A stretch of DNA of 35,478 bases from an uncultured Lachnospiraceae bacterium (GTDB lineage: Bacteria > Bacillota > Clostridia > Lachnospirales > Lachnospiraceae): positions 1 to 35,478 of the forward strand of contig CALWEP010000070.1 in assembly GCA_944377325.1 (NCBI GenBank), written 5' to 3'. Position numbers and translations under genes: made by a program. The notes under the pieces were generated by a model. That model ran no database searches. It saw only the letters and a list, made by a program, of their open reading frames with translations, and was not told where the DNA came from. Below are positions 8,018-16,132 of the stretch, one piece after another. Position 1 is the stretch's first letter. Every line of letters begins with the position of its first letter.

Positions 8018-8701
8018 CTATAAAATTTTTCTGATCTCATAAAGGTGGCGGATCTCGTAGTCAATGGATGCTCCCACGTCATTTTTCTCCCCGAAGGCAT
8101 TGTACCAGCAGGTGCGGATTCCTGCCCGGTTTCCTCCGGCCATATCGGACGTCAGTCCGTCTCCCAGGATCATCACCTCTTCCGGCCGGATGTCTTCCGG
8201 CATGCGGGCAAATCAGTAGTCAAAAAACTCCTTCTGGGGCTTCTGGCTGCCGGTCTCCTCCGACACGAACACATCCTGAAAATACTCCAGCAGACCCGCT
8301 TTTTCAAGCCGTGCTCTCTGGCTTTTGGAATAACCGTTGGAGGCGGCGTAGAGAAGGTATTTTTCTGCCAGATAACGCAGCATTTCTTTCGCCCCGTCCA
8401 CAAGAATGATCAGGGAATCCACCTGTTCCCGGTACAGCCGTTCACAGATCTCCCAGTCTGCGGAAACGCCCATCTCTCCGAAAAATGCAGGATAACGCCC
8501 CTCGTTGATCTGTGCTCTGGTGATTTCTCCCCGCTCATATTTCTGCCAGAAAAGCTGGTTGATCTCATGATATCGTTTTTCTTTCTCTTCATCGGGGGAA
8601 ACACCGTAATGCTCCATTACGGCGTCGATCCCCTTTACTTCTGCCTGCCGGAAATCCAGCAGGGTCCCGTCTATATCAATCAGCAGCGCTTTCATCTTCA
8701 T
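8018..8701 (-). pseudogene. YjjG-type HAD phosphatase gene interrupted by an in-frame TGA
   Basis: Read through one TGA codon (8213-8215), the frame gives a 227-residue HAD protein, the size of E. coli YjjG, which dephosphorylates non-canonical pyrimidine nucleotides. Motif I is DIDGTLLDF with Asp9/Asp11, motif II is AASNGYS and motif III is the GSQKPQKEFFDY region. The TGA falls right after FFDY, at a position where I recall relatives having Cys or Ala. After it the same frame continues FARMPEDIRPEEVMILGDGLTSD, which is motif IV, then NRAGIRTCWYN. Without read-through the product lacks the motif IV aspartates and should be dead. The ATG overlaps the dihydroorotase gene by 26 bases and has a GGAG site inside it. 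A nonsense mutation or sequencing error is most likely; selenocysteine recoding is a remote alternative. Confidence 0.8.
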
Positions 8702-9971
8702 ATACGATCTCTCCGTTGCAGATGGTGTATTTCACCTTTCCGAACACCTTCCAGCCGGTGAACGGACAGTTGGATGATTTAGACGCGTAGTCTCCCACGG
8801 TCCATTCCTCATTTTCATCAAAAAGCACCAGATCCGCGTCTTCTCCCTCTGTGAGCCAGCCCTTTTCCAACCGGTACAGGCAGGCCGGATTGAAGCTCAT
8901 CTTTTCCATCAGCTGAGCAATGGTCAGTTCGCCTGTTCTCACCAGTTCGGTGATTCCCAGGGCGAGGGCAGTCTCCAGACCGATGATGCCGCTGGGCGCC
9001 TCTGTCAGCGGTTTTCCCTTTTCCTCCGCGCTGTGAGGTGCATGGTCCGTAGCGATCATGTCAATGGTACCGTCCTTCAGGCCTTCGATCAGCGCCCGAC
9101 GGTCTGCTTCTGTTCTGAGAGGCGGATTCATCTTTGCCAGTGTGCCGTACTCCAGCACCGCATCCTCCGTCAGGGTAAAATGATGGGGCGTCACCTCTGC
9201 CCATACATCGGCACCCATTTTCTTTGCGGCGCGGACCATGGCCACAGAGTTGGCAGAGCTGATATGCTGGATATTCACAGACGCTCCCGTATGCAGGGCA
9301 ATCATGCAGTCCCGGGCCACCAGGCTGTCCTCCGCTACCGCCGGAGAGCCGTAGATCCCCAGCTTCTCTGAAACCTTTCCGTGATTGATGCCGTTATTTC
9401 TGATAAAAGCCGGGTCCTCTTCATGAAAGCTTAAGGGAACGTCCAGGCGGGCAGCCTGCTCCATGGCCTTCCTCACCAGCTCTCCGTTCATCAGAGGGAT
9501 TCCGTCATCGGTAAAGCCCACAGCTCCTGCTTTCTTCAGAGCCTCCATATCCGTCAGCTCCTCCCCCTTCAGTCCCCTGCTCACAGCAGCTGCCGGAAGT
9601 ACATGGATCCCCGTCTTCTTTCCCTCCTCCAGGATATAGGATACGGTCTCCGGACTGTCTGCTGCCGGTCTGGTATTGGCCATGGTAACCACGGTGGTGT
9701 AGCCGCCTCTTTTCGCCGCTTCCGCTCCGGTGTGAATATCCTCCTTGTAGGTCAGGCCCGGATCCCGGAAATGAACATGCACGTCAATCAGTCCGGGGGC
9801 CAGGGTCATTCCCGCTGCACGGATCACCTTCAGCTCTTCTTCCTTTTCCGCCTCAGAAACCTCAATGCATTTCCGGATCATGGCGATTTTTCCGTCTTTT
9901 ACCAGCACATCGCCGATTCTCTCCGTCCCGGTCTTCGGATCTACGATCTTGCTTCCTTTGATTAAAATCAT
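8676..9971 (-). CDS. pyrC: Dihydroorotase, type I
   Basis: Cyclises carbamoyl-aspartate to dihydroorotate in pyrimidine synthesis; cytoplasmic zinc amidohydrolase. The 431 residues match bacterial class I PyrC. Metal and substrate motifs are present: HVHFRDPG at 65-72, the GFTDDG segment near 152-157, His183 and His236 as ligands, and ATDHAPH with the catalytic Asp309. An AAAGGAG site precedes the ATG. No other pyr gene lies beside it. It is the sixth gene of a minus-strand run, 54 bases after the MBL-fold gene, and is translationally coupled to the HAD phosphatase gene downstream. The pairing with a YjjG-like nucleotide phosphatase makes metabolic sense as pyrimidine housekeeping. Confidence 0.95.
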   Translation of the reverse strand: MILIKGSKIVDPKTGTERIGDVLVKDGKIAMIRKCIEVSEAEKEEELKVIRAAGMTLAPGLIDVHVHFRDPGLTYKEDIHTGAEAAKRGGYTTVVTMANTRPAADSPETVSYILEEGKKTGIHVLPAAAVSRGLKGEELTDMEALKKAGAVGFTDDGIPLMNGELVRKAMEQAARLDVPLSFHEEDPAFIRNNGINHGKVSEKLGIYGSPAVAEDSLVARDCMIALHTGASVNIQHISSANSVAMVRAAKKMGADVWAEVTPHHFTLTEDAVLEYGTLAKMNPPLRTEADRRALIEGLKDGTIDMIATDHAPHSAEEKGKPLTEAPSGIIGLETALALGITELVRTGELTIAQLMEKMSFNPACLYRLEKGWLTEGEDADLVLFDENEEWTVGDYASKSSNCPFTGWKVFGKVKYTICNGEIVYEDESAAD

Positions 9972-10025
9972 ATGCGTTCTCCTTTCGGCTTTGGCCTCCG
10001 GATCTTCTTCCGGCGGCAGTCTGGT

Positions 10026-10769
10026 TCAGGGCTCAATCTCAAAGCTGTCCCCATCCCCTGTTATTTTTATGATCCGGTCGCGGTATGTTTCGCTTTCCGG
10101 CATTTTTTTCAGTTTCCCGATTACGGTATAGTCATCCCAGCAGTGCATGGGAAATACATGCTTCGCCCCCACCTGCTTCATGAAATCATCCAGACCCAGA
10201 TAAAACTTGTCCTCCAGCCGTCCGTCCAGAGGGACAAAGGCGGCGTCGATTTCCTTTCCCCATTCATCCAGCACGGCCCGGATCTTTCCCAGCTCTTTAT
10301 GGTAATTTCCCGCCATGGCCCGGTTCCATGCTTCCGGCTCTCCGTTCCAGGTCCAGTTATTCAGATCTCCCGCATGGTAGATCACGGTGCCGCCGCAGTC
10401 CAGAAGAAACGCCACTCCCTCGTCCGTGGACCGGAATGCCCGGATTCTTACGGAAAAGCAGGAATCTCTTCCGGAAAGGTCAAGTTCTGTTTCCTGTCCG
10501 GGAGACAGAAATATGGTCTTCCCCCGTTTGTCCGCCGGCACTCTCCGCTCCCAGATATCACCGGAAAGCACATAAGATACATCCTGAAACCATTCGGGCA
10601 GCTGAAAAACGACCTCAGAAAAGTGGTCCCCGTGGCGATGACTGGCAAAAACCGCCAGCGGTTTCTTCCCGTCTGTTTCCGGCAGGCTGCCGGTATAGTA
10701 ATCAAACAGCAGGTTCACCTGGGGAAGCTCCACAAAAAAACCGCTGTGATGAACATAGGTGACTTTCAT
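10026..10769 (-). CDS. Metallo-beta-lactamase-fold hydrolase (UlaG-like)
   Basis: A 247-residue cytoplasmic protein with the metallo-beta-lactamase fold. The metal motif HRHGDH is at 44-49, followed by later ligand segments YHAGDLNNW and FPMHCWDD. The size and the opening VTYVHHSGFFVEL resemble the UlaG/YtkL group rather than true beta-lactamases. The start is the ATG with GGAGGAG upstream; the ribosome site lies inside the end of the zinc-ribbon gene, only 2 bases of gap, so translation is probably coupled. Its substrate is unknown. Confidence 0.85.
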   Translation of the reverse strand: MKVTYVHHSGFFVELPQVNLLFDYYTGSLPETDGKKPLAVFASHRHGDHFSEVVFQLPEWFQDVSYVLSGDIWERRVPADKRGKTIFLSPGQETELDLSGRDSCFSVRIRAFRSTDEGVAFLLDCGGTVIYHAGDLNNWTWNGEPEAWNRAMAGNYHKELGKIRAVLDEWGKEIDAAFVPLDGRLEDKFYLGLDDFMKQVGAKHVFPMHCWDDYTVIGKLKKMPESETYRDRIIKITGDGDSFEIEP

Positions 10770-10771
10770 TT

Positions 10772-11245
10772 TCACTCCTCCTGTTTTTTCTGGTCCAGAG
10801 GCGCCCCGCATTTGGGGCAGAACACAAACTCCTTCTCCTGATCGATGAACTGATATCCGCAGGCCGGACAGGAACGCATGCGGAAGTTCTCTCCATAGCG
10901 CGCCTTCAGATCTCTGGCATCACTGCCGGCTTCTTCCGCCGCTCCGGCAGAAGTTCCTCCGCCCCGGCTTACCAGATGGAGATCCTCCGGCCGGATCTGA
11001 CGGTCTTCCCTTTCCGCCAGCGCCTTGCCTACCTGCGGATCCAGTTCATAGACGGAGCCGCAGCAGGACGTCTGCACATAATACCGACGGTTCCACTTGA
11101 AAATAGGAATAAAGAAGAAACTGAAATAGGTATAGGTCATAAACACCCGGTATTTTCCGTATCTGCCGCAGAGTGCGCAGAGCACTGCCGGATAGGCATA
11201 GGCGATCTCCTTCTGCCCCTGGCTGATTCCTCCGATAAATATCAT
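10772..11245 (-). CDS. Zinc-ribbon protein of unknown function
   Basis: A 157-residue protein with two cysteine clusters. The N-terminal part has CALC (Cys23, Cys26), a hydrophobic aromatic stretch FSFFFIPIFKWNRRYY, and a CC pair at 61-62. The C-terminal part has a clear zinc ribbon, CPACG at 126-130 and CPKCG at 143-147. This arrangement matches the small zinc-ribbon family found widely in Clostridia, in which the aromatic segment carries a conserved FKWNRRYYV block. A charged, Gly/Ala-rich linker joins the two parts. It lies 26 bases after the MoxR gene and 2 bases before the MBL-fold gene, in the same operon. No function is known to me. Confidence 0.75.
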   Translation of the reverse strand: MIFIGGISQGQKEIAYAYPAVLCALCGRYGKYRVFMTYTYFSFFFIPIFKWNRRYYVQTSCCGSVYELDPQVGKALAEREDRQIRPEDLHLVSRGGGTSAGAAEEAGSDARDLKARYGENFRMRSCPACGYQFIDQEKEFVFCPKCGAPLDQKKQEE

Positions 11246-11271
11246 ATTCTCCTCCTTTTCCGCCGCCGGTC

Positions 11272-12771
11272 TTAGTCCAGCACTGCGGAGATCCGTTTTT
11301 TCAGCTCACCCTCCCGGTCCTCAAAGAGCAGCTTTTTGTTGTACTGATAGTAGCGGCTGCACTCATATTCCTGAAGGAAGCGGACACAGAAACGGTTCGT
11401 ATTCAGATTGGTCACAAAAATGACCATTTCCTGGCCGTCTCCGAACGCTGCTTCCATAAAATCAAACCCATGCTCCAGCATGGCGCCCGCCTGATCCCAC
11501 ATTGCCTCATAAGCGTCCCGCTTGCCGGAAAACCACCGTTTTACCGCCTCCCAGGCCTGATCCGGCTCCGTCATATCCGCAGACCGCAGTTCCTTTTCGC
11601 AGCTCTCCAGCATGGCCAGCACGCTCAGCAGGTGTTCATCCTCCCGCCGGCTCAAAAGCTCTGCCTTCTTTTTCTCCTCCCGGATTCCGGAAAACTGCTG
11701 CAGAATGGATTCCATCCGCTCTATGCCGTTTCCTTCCCGGTCGGAATAGGTCTTCAGCTGTCCCATGAGCAGCTCCAGCCGGTCTGCCTGAACGGAAACC
11801 TCTCGGAACACATTTCCCAGCCTGGTGAGCAGAAGACTGATCACGCTCAGCTTTTCGTCAAAGGGCGCTCCGGACACCTTTTCACACAGCTCCTCCCGGA
11901 TCTCTCCCTGCAGAATAGCATCCACCTGATAATCGTTTTCATATTTATAGTACAGCTCCAGGTAATTGGCAAAGTCCTTGGCGATCGCCGGAAACTGAAT
12001 ATACTGAACAATCACATCCCGGTCTGCCGTAAGCCCCATCTTTTCATAGACCTCGATGAATCGGGACAGGTCTTCCCAGCCTCTGGGCGTGGCGAACAGT
12101 TTTCCGTCCACTGTGGTCTCGATCCTGCAGAAATTCTGCGGCTTCACATCCAGATAGGAAATAATGGCCGGATGGATGGACTCCTCCGCCGCATATTCCT
12201 TCCATACGGAAAGCTCCGGTTCCACCCGGATCAGCTTCAGCCGGTCCAGGGTCACAATGTCAAATTCCCGCACAGATTTATTGTACTCCGGGGGATTTCC
12301 TGCCGCCGCGATCAGCCAGCCCTCCGGGATCCGGTGATTTCCGAAGGTCTTGCACTGCAGGAACTGGAGCATGGTAGGAGCCAGCGTCTCGGAAACACAG
12401 TTGATCTCGTCGATAAACAGAATTCCCTCTTTCAGTCCCGTTTCTTCGATCTTATTGTAAATGGACGCCACGATCTCACTCATGGTATATTCCGTCACGG
12501 AGTATTCTCTGCCGCCGTATTCCTTTCTGGAAATAAAAGGCAGTCCTACGGCGCTCTGGCGGGTGTGGTGCGTAATAGTATAAGACACCAGTCCGATGCC
12601 GCATTCCCTGGCGATCTGCTCCATGATCTGGGTCTTCCCGATGCCGGGAGCGCCGATGAGCAGCACCGGGCGCTGGCGGATGGACGGGATCACGTAGCGT
12701 CCGAATTCATCCTTCATCAGATAAGCCTGAATGGTATTTTTTATTTCTTCCTTTGCTCGTTTGATGTTCAT
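11272..12771 (-). CDS. MoxR-type AAA+ ATPase
   Basis: AAA+ ATPase of 499 residues, start set at the ATG that overlaps the VWA stop codon by four bases (ATGA), with GAAAGGGAAG upstream. Walker A GAPGIGKT is at 40-47, Walker B ILFIDEI at 117-123 and sensor 1 AAGNP near 157-160. The C-terminal 200 residues are mostly helical and charged, longer than in minimal MoxR proteins. Paired MoxR ATPase and VWA proteins are known to act together as chaperone-like machines that remodel or metallate a partner (for example RavA-ViaA, CbbQ-CbbO, NorQ-NorD). The overlapping start indicates coupled expression with the VWA protein. The client is unknown. Confidence 0.88.
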   Translation of the reverse strand: MNIKRAKEEIKNTIQAYLMKDEFGRYVIPSIRQRPVLLIGAPGIGKTQIMEQIARECGIGLVSYTITHHTRQSAVGLPFISRKEYGGREYSVTEYTMSEIVASIYNKIEETGLKEGILFIDEINCVSETLAPTMLQFLQCKTFGNHRIPEGWLIAAAGNPPEYNKSVREFDIVTLDRLKLIRVEPELSVWKEYAAEESIHPAIISYLDVKPQNFCRIETTVDGKLFATPRGWEDLSRFIEVYEKMGLTADRDVIVQYIQFPAIAKDFANYLELYYKYENDYQVDAILQGEIREELCEKVSGAPFDEKLSVISLLLTRLGNVFREVSVQADRLELLMGQLKTYSDREGNGIERMESILQQFSGIREEKKKAELLSRREDEHLLSVLAMLESCEKELRSADMTEPDQAWEAVKRWFSGKRDAYEAMWDQAGAMLEHGFDFMEAAFGDGQEMVIFVTNLNTNRFCVRFLQEYECSRYYQYNKKLLFEDREGELKKRISAVLD

Positions 12772-14156
12772 CTTACTTCCCTTTCTCCTCCCTCTGTCCA
12801 GAGCACCTGTCCGCCCCAATCCTCGCCCAGCTCTTCTTCCTCCGGCTGCAGATCCTCCGCCTCCAGAATCAGCTTGATGGCCCATGGGGGGACGGAAATA
12901 TCCGTATAATTGTCCTTGATAAATACAAAAGCCGTATCATAGGGCGGCCTCTTTACGGGAAAGATCCCCTCCCCGTCGGTAAAATAGATCAGCCCCTTCA
13001 GCTTATGGAAGCGGCCCATGCGGACTAAGGCGTTTACATATTCAAAGGCCGGGCGGAAATCCGTCCCTCCGAATCCCCGGATCGTGAAATGTTCCATATA
13101 CTCCGCCATTTCCTCCCGGCTGGTAACCACACGGTCCTCCTGTATCTTTTCATCACACTGGATGATGTGAACATTAATCTTGGTAAAATAGCTCTCCGAC
13201 TCGCAGAGAACGGAGTAGGTTTCCTCCAGGAACCGCCTGACCAGCTCACCGGAATAGGACATGGAGGTGTCCACCACCACCGCGAAATCCTCCACCCGGA
13301 ACACTTCCCTTGTCTCCTGAGGCTCGATCAGAGGCATGTTTCCGTAAAGCTCCAGTCCGTAGGTGTAGAATACGTAATCAAAGGTATCCGGATCTGCCTG
13401 AAGCTCCTCCTTCAGCACCGCGAATTTCCGGAGAAATTTCTTATAGTCATAGCGCTGTCTGTTTTCCGCCCGCACCTGTTCCAGCAGGTCCCCGCTGTCA
13501 TCGGAGTTCTCCTTTGCAAAGGTCTCCATATTGGTCTGCATCTGTTCCCGGTTCTTATCCCACCGGTTTTTCCTGGGCTGTTCATTGGGGCTGCGCTTTT
13601 CTTCTTTCCAGTAGCGATGGTCATCTACCGCAAATTCCGCCGTCAGGCGCATATACTGCCCTTCGTTCAGCTCCATGGCCTGAAGCTCCCTGTAGACTCC
13701 CTCTGCCGTCAGCACCTTCAGCTTCCTTCCCAGGCGAAGGTAAAGTTCCCGCCGGAAAGGGGAGGGAGAAACATGAACGCATTTCTGATACATTCCGTCG
13801 ATGATGGACTCCATGGCAATATCACAGGCCAGGTTCCAGTACTCCTCCGCCCTCTTTCCCCTGGTATCCATATGGCAGAACAGGCAGTGAAGGACCATAT
13901 GAAGATAGGCCCGGTTCACCATGACCCGCCCCCGGCGGTAAAGATTCATCAGATATTCCGGATGGTAATAGATCCCCCAGCCGTCCGTTCCCACGCCCAT
14001 ACAGCCGGGATCTGCCTGAAAGTACAGGCTGCTCAGGGCCACGTCCAGAAATCTCATATTCATATACAGTTCGTTTCTTGCATCGGAGAGGATCTCCGTG
14101 CAGATCGTGACCGCGTCCAGTTCTTCCAGCTGACGCTGTCTCACAGGATCCGTCAT
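12768..14156 (-). CDS. VWA-domain protein with degenerate zincin-like N-terminal domain (DUF2201 type)
   Basis: A 462-residue protein, start set at the ATG with GGAAGGAGG upstream. The C-terminal von Willebrand A domain has a complete metal-ion-dependent adhesion site: DTSMS (Asp296, Ser298, Ser300), Thr365 in GGTDFRP and Asp394 in YFTDGEG. The N-terminal half matches the putative metallopeptidase domain usually paired with this VWA. The expected HExxH site reads HMVLHCLFCH at 86-95: the histidines remain but the catalytic glutamate is Met. It is therefore probably a binding scaffold, not a protease. Directly coupled to the MoxR ATPase and 25 bases after the LRR gene, it is likely the adaptor of an ATPase-VWA machine. 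Confidence 0.83.
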   Translation of the reverse strand: MTDPVRQRQLEELDAVTICTEILSDARNELYMNMRFLDVALSSLYFQADPGCMGVGTDGWGIYYHPEYLMNLYRRGRVMVNRAYLHMVLHCLFCHMDTRGKRAEEYWNLACDIAMESIIDGMYQKCVHVSPSPFRRELYLRLGRKLKVLTAEGVYRELQAMELNEGQYMRLTAEFAVDDHRYWKEEKRSPNEQPRKNRWDKNREQMQTNMETFAKENSDDSGDLLEQVRAENRQRYDYKKFLRKFAVLKEELQADPDTFDYVFYTYGLELYGNMPLIEPQETREVFRVEDFAVVVDTSMSYSGELVRRFLEETYSVLCESESYFTKINVHIIQCDEKIQEDRVVTSREEMAEYMEHFTIRGFGGTDFRPAFEYVNALVRMGRFHKLKGLIYFTDGEGIFPVKRPPYDTAFVFIKDNYTDISVPPWAIKLILEAEDLQPEEEELGEDWGGQVLWTEGGEREVR

Positions 14157-14181
14157 CCCGTTCCTCCTTCCTGCCGTTCCC

Positions 14182-15162
14182 TTAAAGCTCAAATGTCTTT
14201 CTCTTCGGCCGGAACCGCCGGTGACGGCAGTCCATGAGCAGGGAAAGCCCTTCCGCCGCCTGCATCCGTCCCGCCGCGTCGATGGCCGCACCCAGATCAT
14301 TCTCATCAAAATCCACCAGCTCCAGCAGCCATTTTAAACCGGACGCATCCTGCTCCTTCAGAAACCAGCAAACCGCTTCTGTCTTATGCTCTGCCAGATA
14401 TGTCAGATACCGGTCCCTTGCCTCCTCCGTAAGGCCCACCGGCCCTCTCAGGCGGCCCGCCGCCGCCTCCACAGCCAGCTCCTCCCGGTCCAGAAGAATC
14501 AGATTTTCAAACTGAGCGTCATAATCCTTGAACTGAAGCTCCCGCCCGGAAAAGCAGTAGCGGTAAAAATGCCCGCTCCCGTAAACCTTCACGGAGACGA
14601 TCCTGGCGGGAGTATTTTCCACCGCATCCTCATAAAACTCCGGAAATACCAGACGGGTGGAGCCTTCCTCCGTGCGGTAATCCACATGGACTTCCTGGCG
14701 CAGCTCCGACAAAATATCCTTCAGCCCCGGCCTTTGCTCTCCTCTGTCCATGGTGATGTCCAGAAAGGAAAGCTTTCTGCAGCCGGTAAAGGCTCCCGCC
14801 CCCAGATCGTTAAAGGAGCTGTGGCAGACCAGCTTCTCCCAGCTGCTGCAGTCGTAAAACGCATACATGCCCGCCTTTTTCACCGACGAAGGCAGCACCA
14901 GAACCTTCAGCCTCTCCCCTTCGATAAAAGGAGGATCCCCGCCGTTTTTCCGTTCCGCCGTCCATCTGCCTTCCGGCGGCTTTCTTCTCCCTGCGGAAAA
15001 AGCATAGGGTCCCAGTTCCGTCACCGGAAGTCCCTCTATAGTATCCGGAATCACCGCAGTATCTCCGTATCCTCTGCAGGCGGTGATCCGGACCTCTCTG
15101 CCGTTATTTATGATTTCATACAGACACTCTGCCGTGTCCCGTCTGTTTTCCCTTTCTGTCAT
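14182..15162 (-). CDS. Leucine-rich-repeat (BspA-like) protein of the MoxR-VWA operon
   Basis: A 326-residue protein with no signal peptide. Residues about 15-140 contain BspA/LRR_5-like units: 'DTAVIPDTIEGLPVTELGPYAF', 'LKVLVLPSSVKKAGMYAFYDC' and a third at 'SFNDLGAGAFTGC'. The C-terminal 150 residues (LLDREELAVEAA... RHRRFRPKRKTFEL) form a helical, ankyrin-like tail. The ATG start has AAAGAGG six bases upstream, better than the TTG two codons earlier. It is the first gene of the LRR-VWA-MoxR group and has its own promoter. LRR folds bind proteins, so it may choose or present the client of the ATPase; this is inference from context. Confidence 0.75.
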   Translation of the reverse strand: MTERENRRDTAECLYEIINNGREVRITACRGYGDTAVIPDTIEGLPVTELGPYAFSAGRRKPPEGRWTAERKNGGDPPFIEGERLKVLVLPSSVKKAGMYAFYDCSSWEKLVCHSSFNDLGAGAFTGCRKLSFLDITMDRGEQRPGLKDILSELRQEVHVDYRTEEGSTRLVFPEFYEDAVENTPARIVSVKVYGSGHFYRYCFSGRELQFKDYDAQFENLILLDREELAVEAAAGRLRGPVGLTEEARDRYLTYLAEHKTEAVCWFLKEQDASGLKWLLELVDFDENDLGAAIDAAGRMQAAEGLSLLMDCRHRRFRPKRKTFEL

Positions 15163-15189
15163 GACCAACCTCTTTCTTTTACGGCTTTA

Positions 15190-15218
15190 AGTTTATCATG
15201 GTTGCACGGGGGTGTAAA
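15190..15218 (-). promoter_or_regulatory. Promoter of the LRR-VWA-MoxR operon
   Basis: Minus-strand -35 TTTACA (15213-15218) and extended -10 TGA-TAAACT (15190-15195) with a 17-base spacer. It overlaps the stop codon of the upstream LysR gene and lies about 28 bases before the LRR start. This suggests independent transcription of the operon. Confidence 0.5.
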
Positions 15219-16101
15219 GGACAGCCTCCCCGGAAAATTCTCTTCCTGCAGTCCTGATCAGCTCCCGCAGGCCCGGCTCCCGCCTCCTGCTTCTGTTCCA
15301 AATCAGACGAATCTTCACCGGAGGCAGTTCCGGAACCTGTATTTTTGCAATGTTTCCGTTTTCCGGCATAATGCGGTCATACAGAAACGCCGCCGCCACA
15401 TTGTCTTCCACCAGCCTGCTGATGGCCGCCAGCTGGTTGGTATGAACCATAACCTGGGGAGCCAGGCCCGCGGCTCTGAAGCTCTCCTTGACAAAATCCG
15501 TAAGAAAAGAATCCTCCGCCAGCAGTGCCAGCGGCACCTGCTGCAGCTGAGAAAGAGACACCTCTCTGTTCTGTGCCAGTTTATGACGGGCCGAAACATA
15601 AAAGAAAATCTTCATAGAGCACAGTTCCAGGATTTCCAGAGAGGGCGGCAGGGACGATTCCCAGGAAACAACGGCCGCATCCAGCTTTCCGTCCAGAACC
15701 ATTTCTTTATTGGACAAGCTTCCGCCTTCCGTCATGCGAATCTCCGTTCCGGGACAGCTTTCCCTCATCGCCCGCAGAAGCCGGGGGAACACCAGCGCCG
15801 ACAGCATGGGGGAAACGCCCAGGTTCACGGTCCGGCCTGCCTTCCCCAGCTCATGCATCCGTCTGGAAAACCCTTCGGCCCGCTCCAGCAGGCAGTCTGT
15901 CTCCTCCAGAAATATCCTGCCTTCCTCCGTCAGCTCCATCCCCCTGCTCAGCCGGTGAAACAGTGAAAATCCGAATTCTTTCTCCAGCTCTCTCATCGCG
16001 TTGGAAAGGCTGGGCTGAGATATGTGCAGCTCATTGGCCGCTTTTGTGATGCTGCCGTGTCTGCACACGGTCTGAAAATATTTCAGCTGTACCAGAGTCA
16101 T
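15196..16101 (-). CDS. LysR-family regulator, divergent from the chromate transporters
   Basis: A 301-residue LysR-type regulator. The start is the ATG with AAAGGAG upstream, 20 codons inside the longest open frame, so that the protein opens MTLVQLKYFQTVCRHGSIT as the family does. The helix-turn-helix runs through AANELHISQPSLSNAMRELEKEFG, and an effector-binding domain follows. It is transcribed away from the two chromate-transporter genes, across an intergenic region containing a textbook LysR box, so it most likely controls them and itself. The ligand is unknown. Confidence 0.9.
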   Translation of the reverse strand: MTLVQLKYFQTVCRHGSITKAANELHISQPSLSNAMRELEKEFGFSLFHRLSRGMELTEEGRIFLEETDCLLERAEGFSRRMHELGKAGRTVNLGVSPMLSALVFPRLLRAMRESCPGTEIRMTEGGSLSNKEMVLDGKLDAAVVSWESSLPPSLEILELCSMKIFFYVSARHKLAQNREVSLSQLQQVPLALLAEDSFLTDFVKESFRAAGLAPQVMVHTNQLAAISRLVEDNVAAAFLYDRIMPENGNIAKIQVPELPPVKIRLIWNRSRRREPGLRELIRTAGREFSGEAVLYTPVQP

Positions 16102-16132
16102 GGACCTCTCTCCTTTCTCAAAATACAGTTTC

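Noticed and set aside
8185..8215. Selenocysteine insertion as the firm explanation of the TGA in the HAD gene
   Set aside because: The stem distance fits, but the loop lacks the expected GU, the position is not catalytic and no sel genes are visible here. Kept only as an alternative in the findings.
11470..12909. Long plus-strand open frame (479 codons) opposite the MoxR gene
   Set aside because: It has no ribosome site and no domain pattern, and it lies wholly antisense to a gene with intact AAA+ motifs. Similar long antisense frames occur opposite the VWA, LysR (15196-16101), DeoB, coiled-coil and kinase genes, and reflect codon bias.
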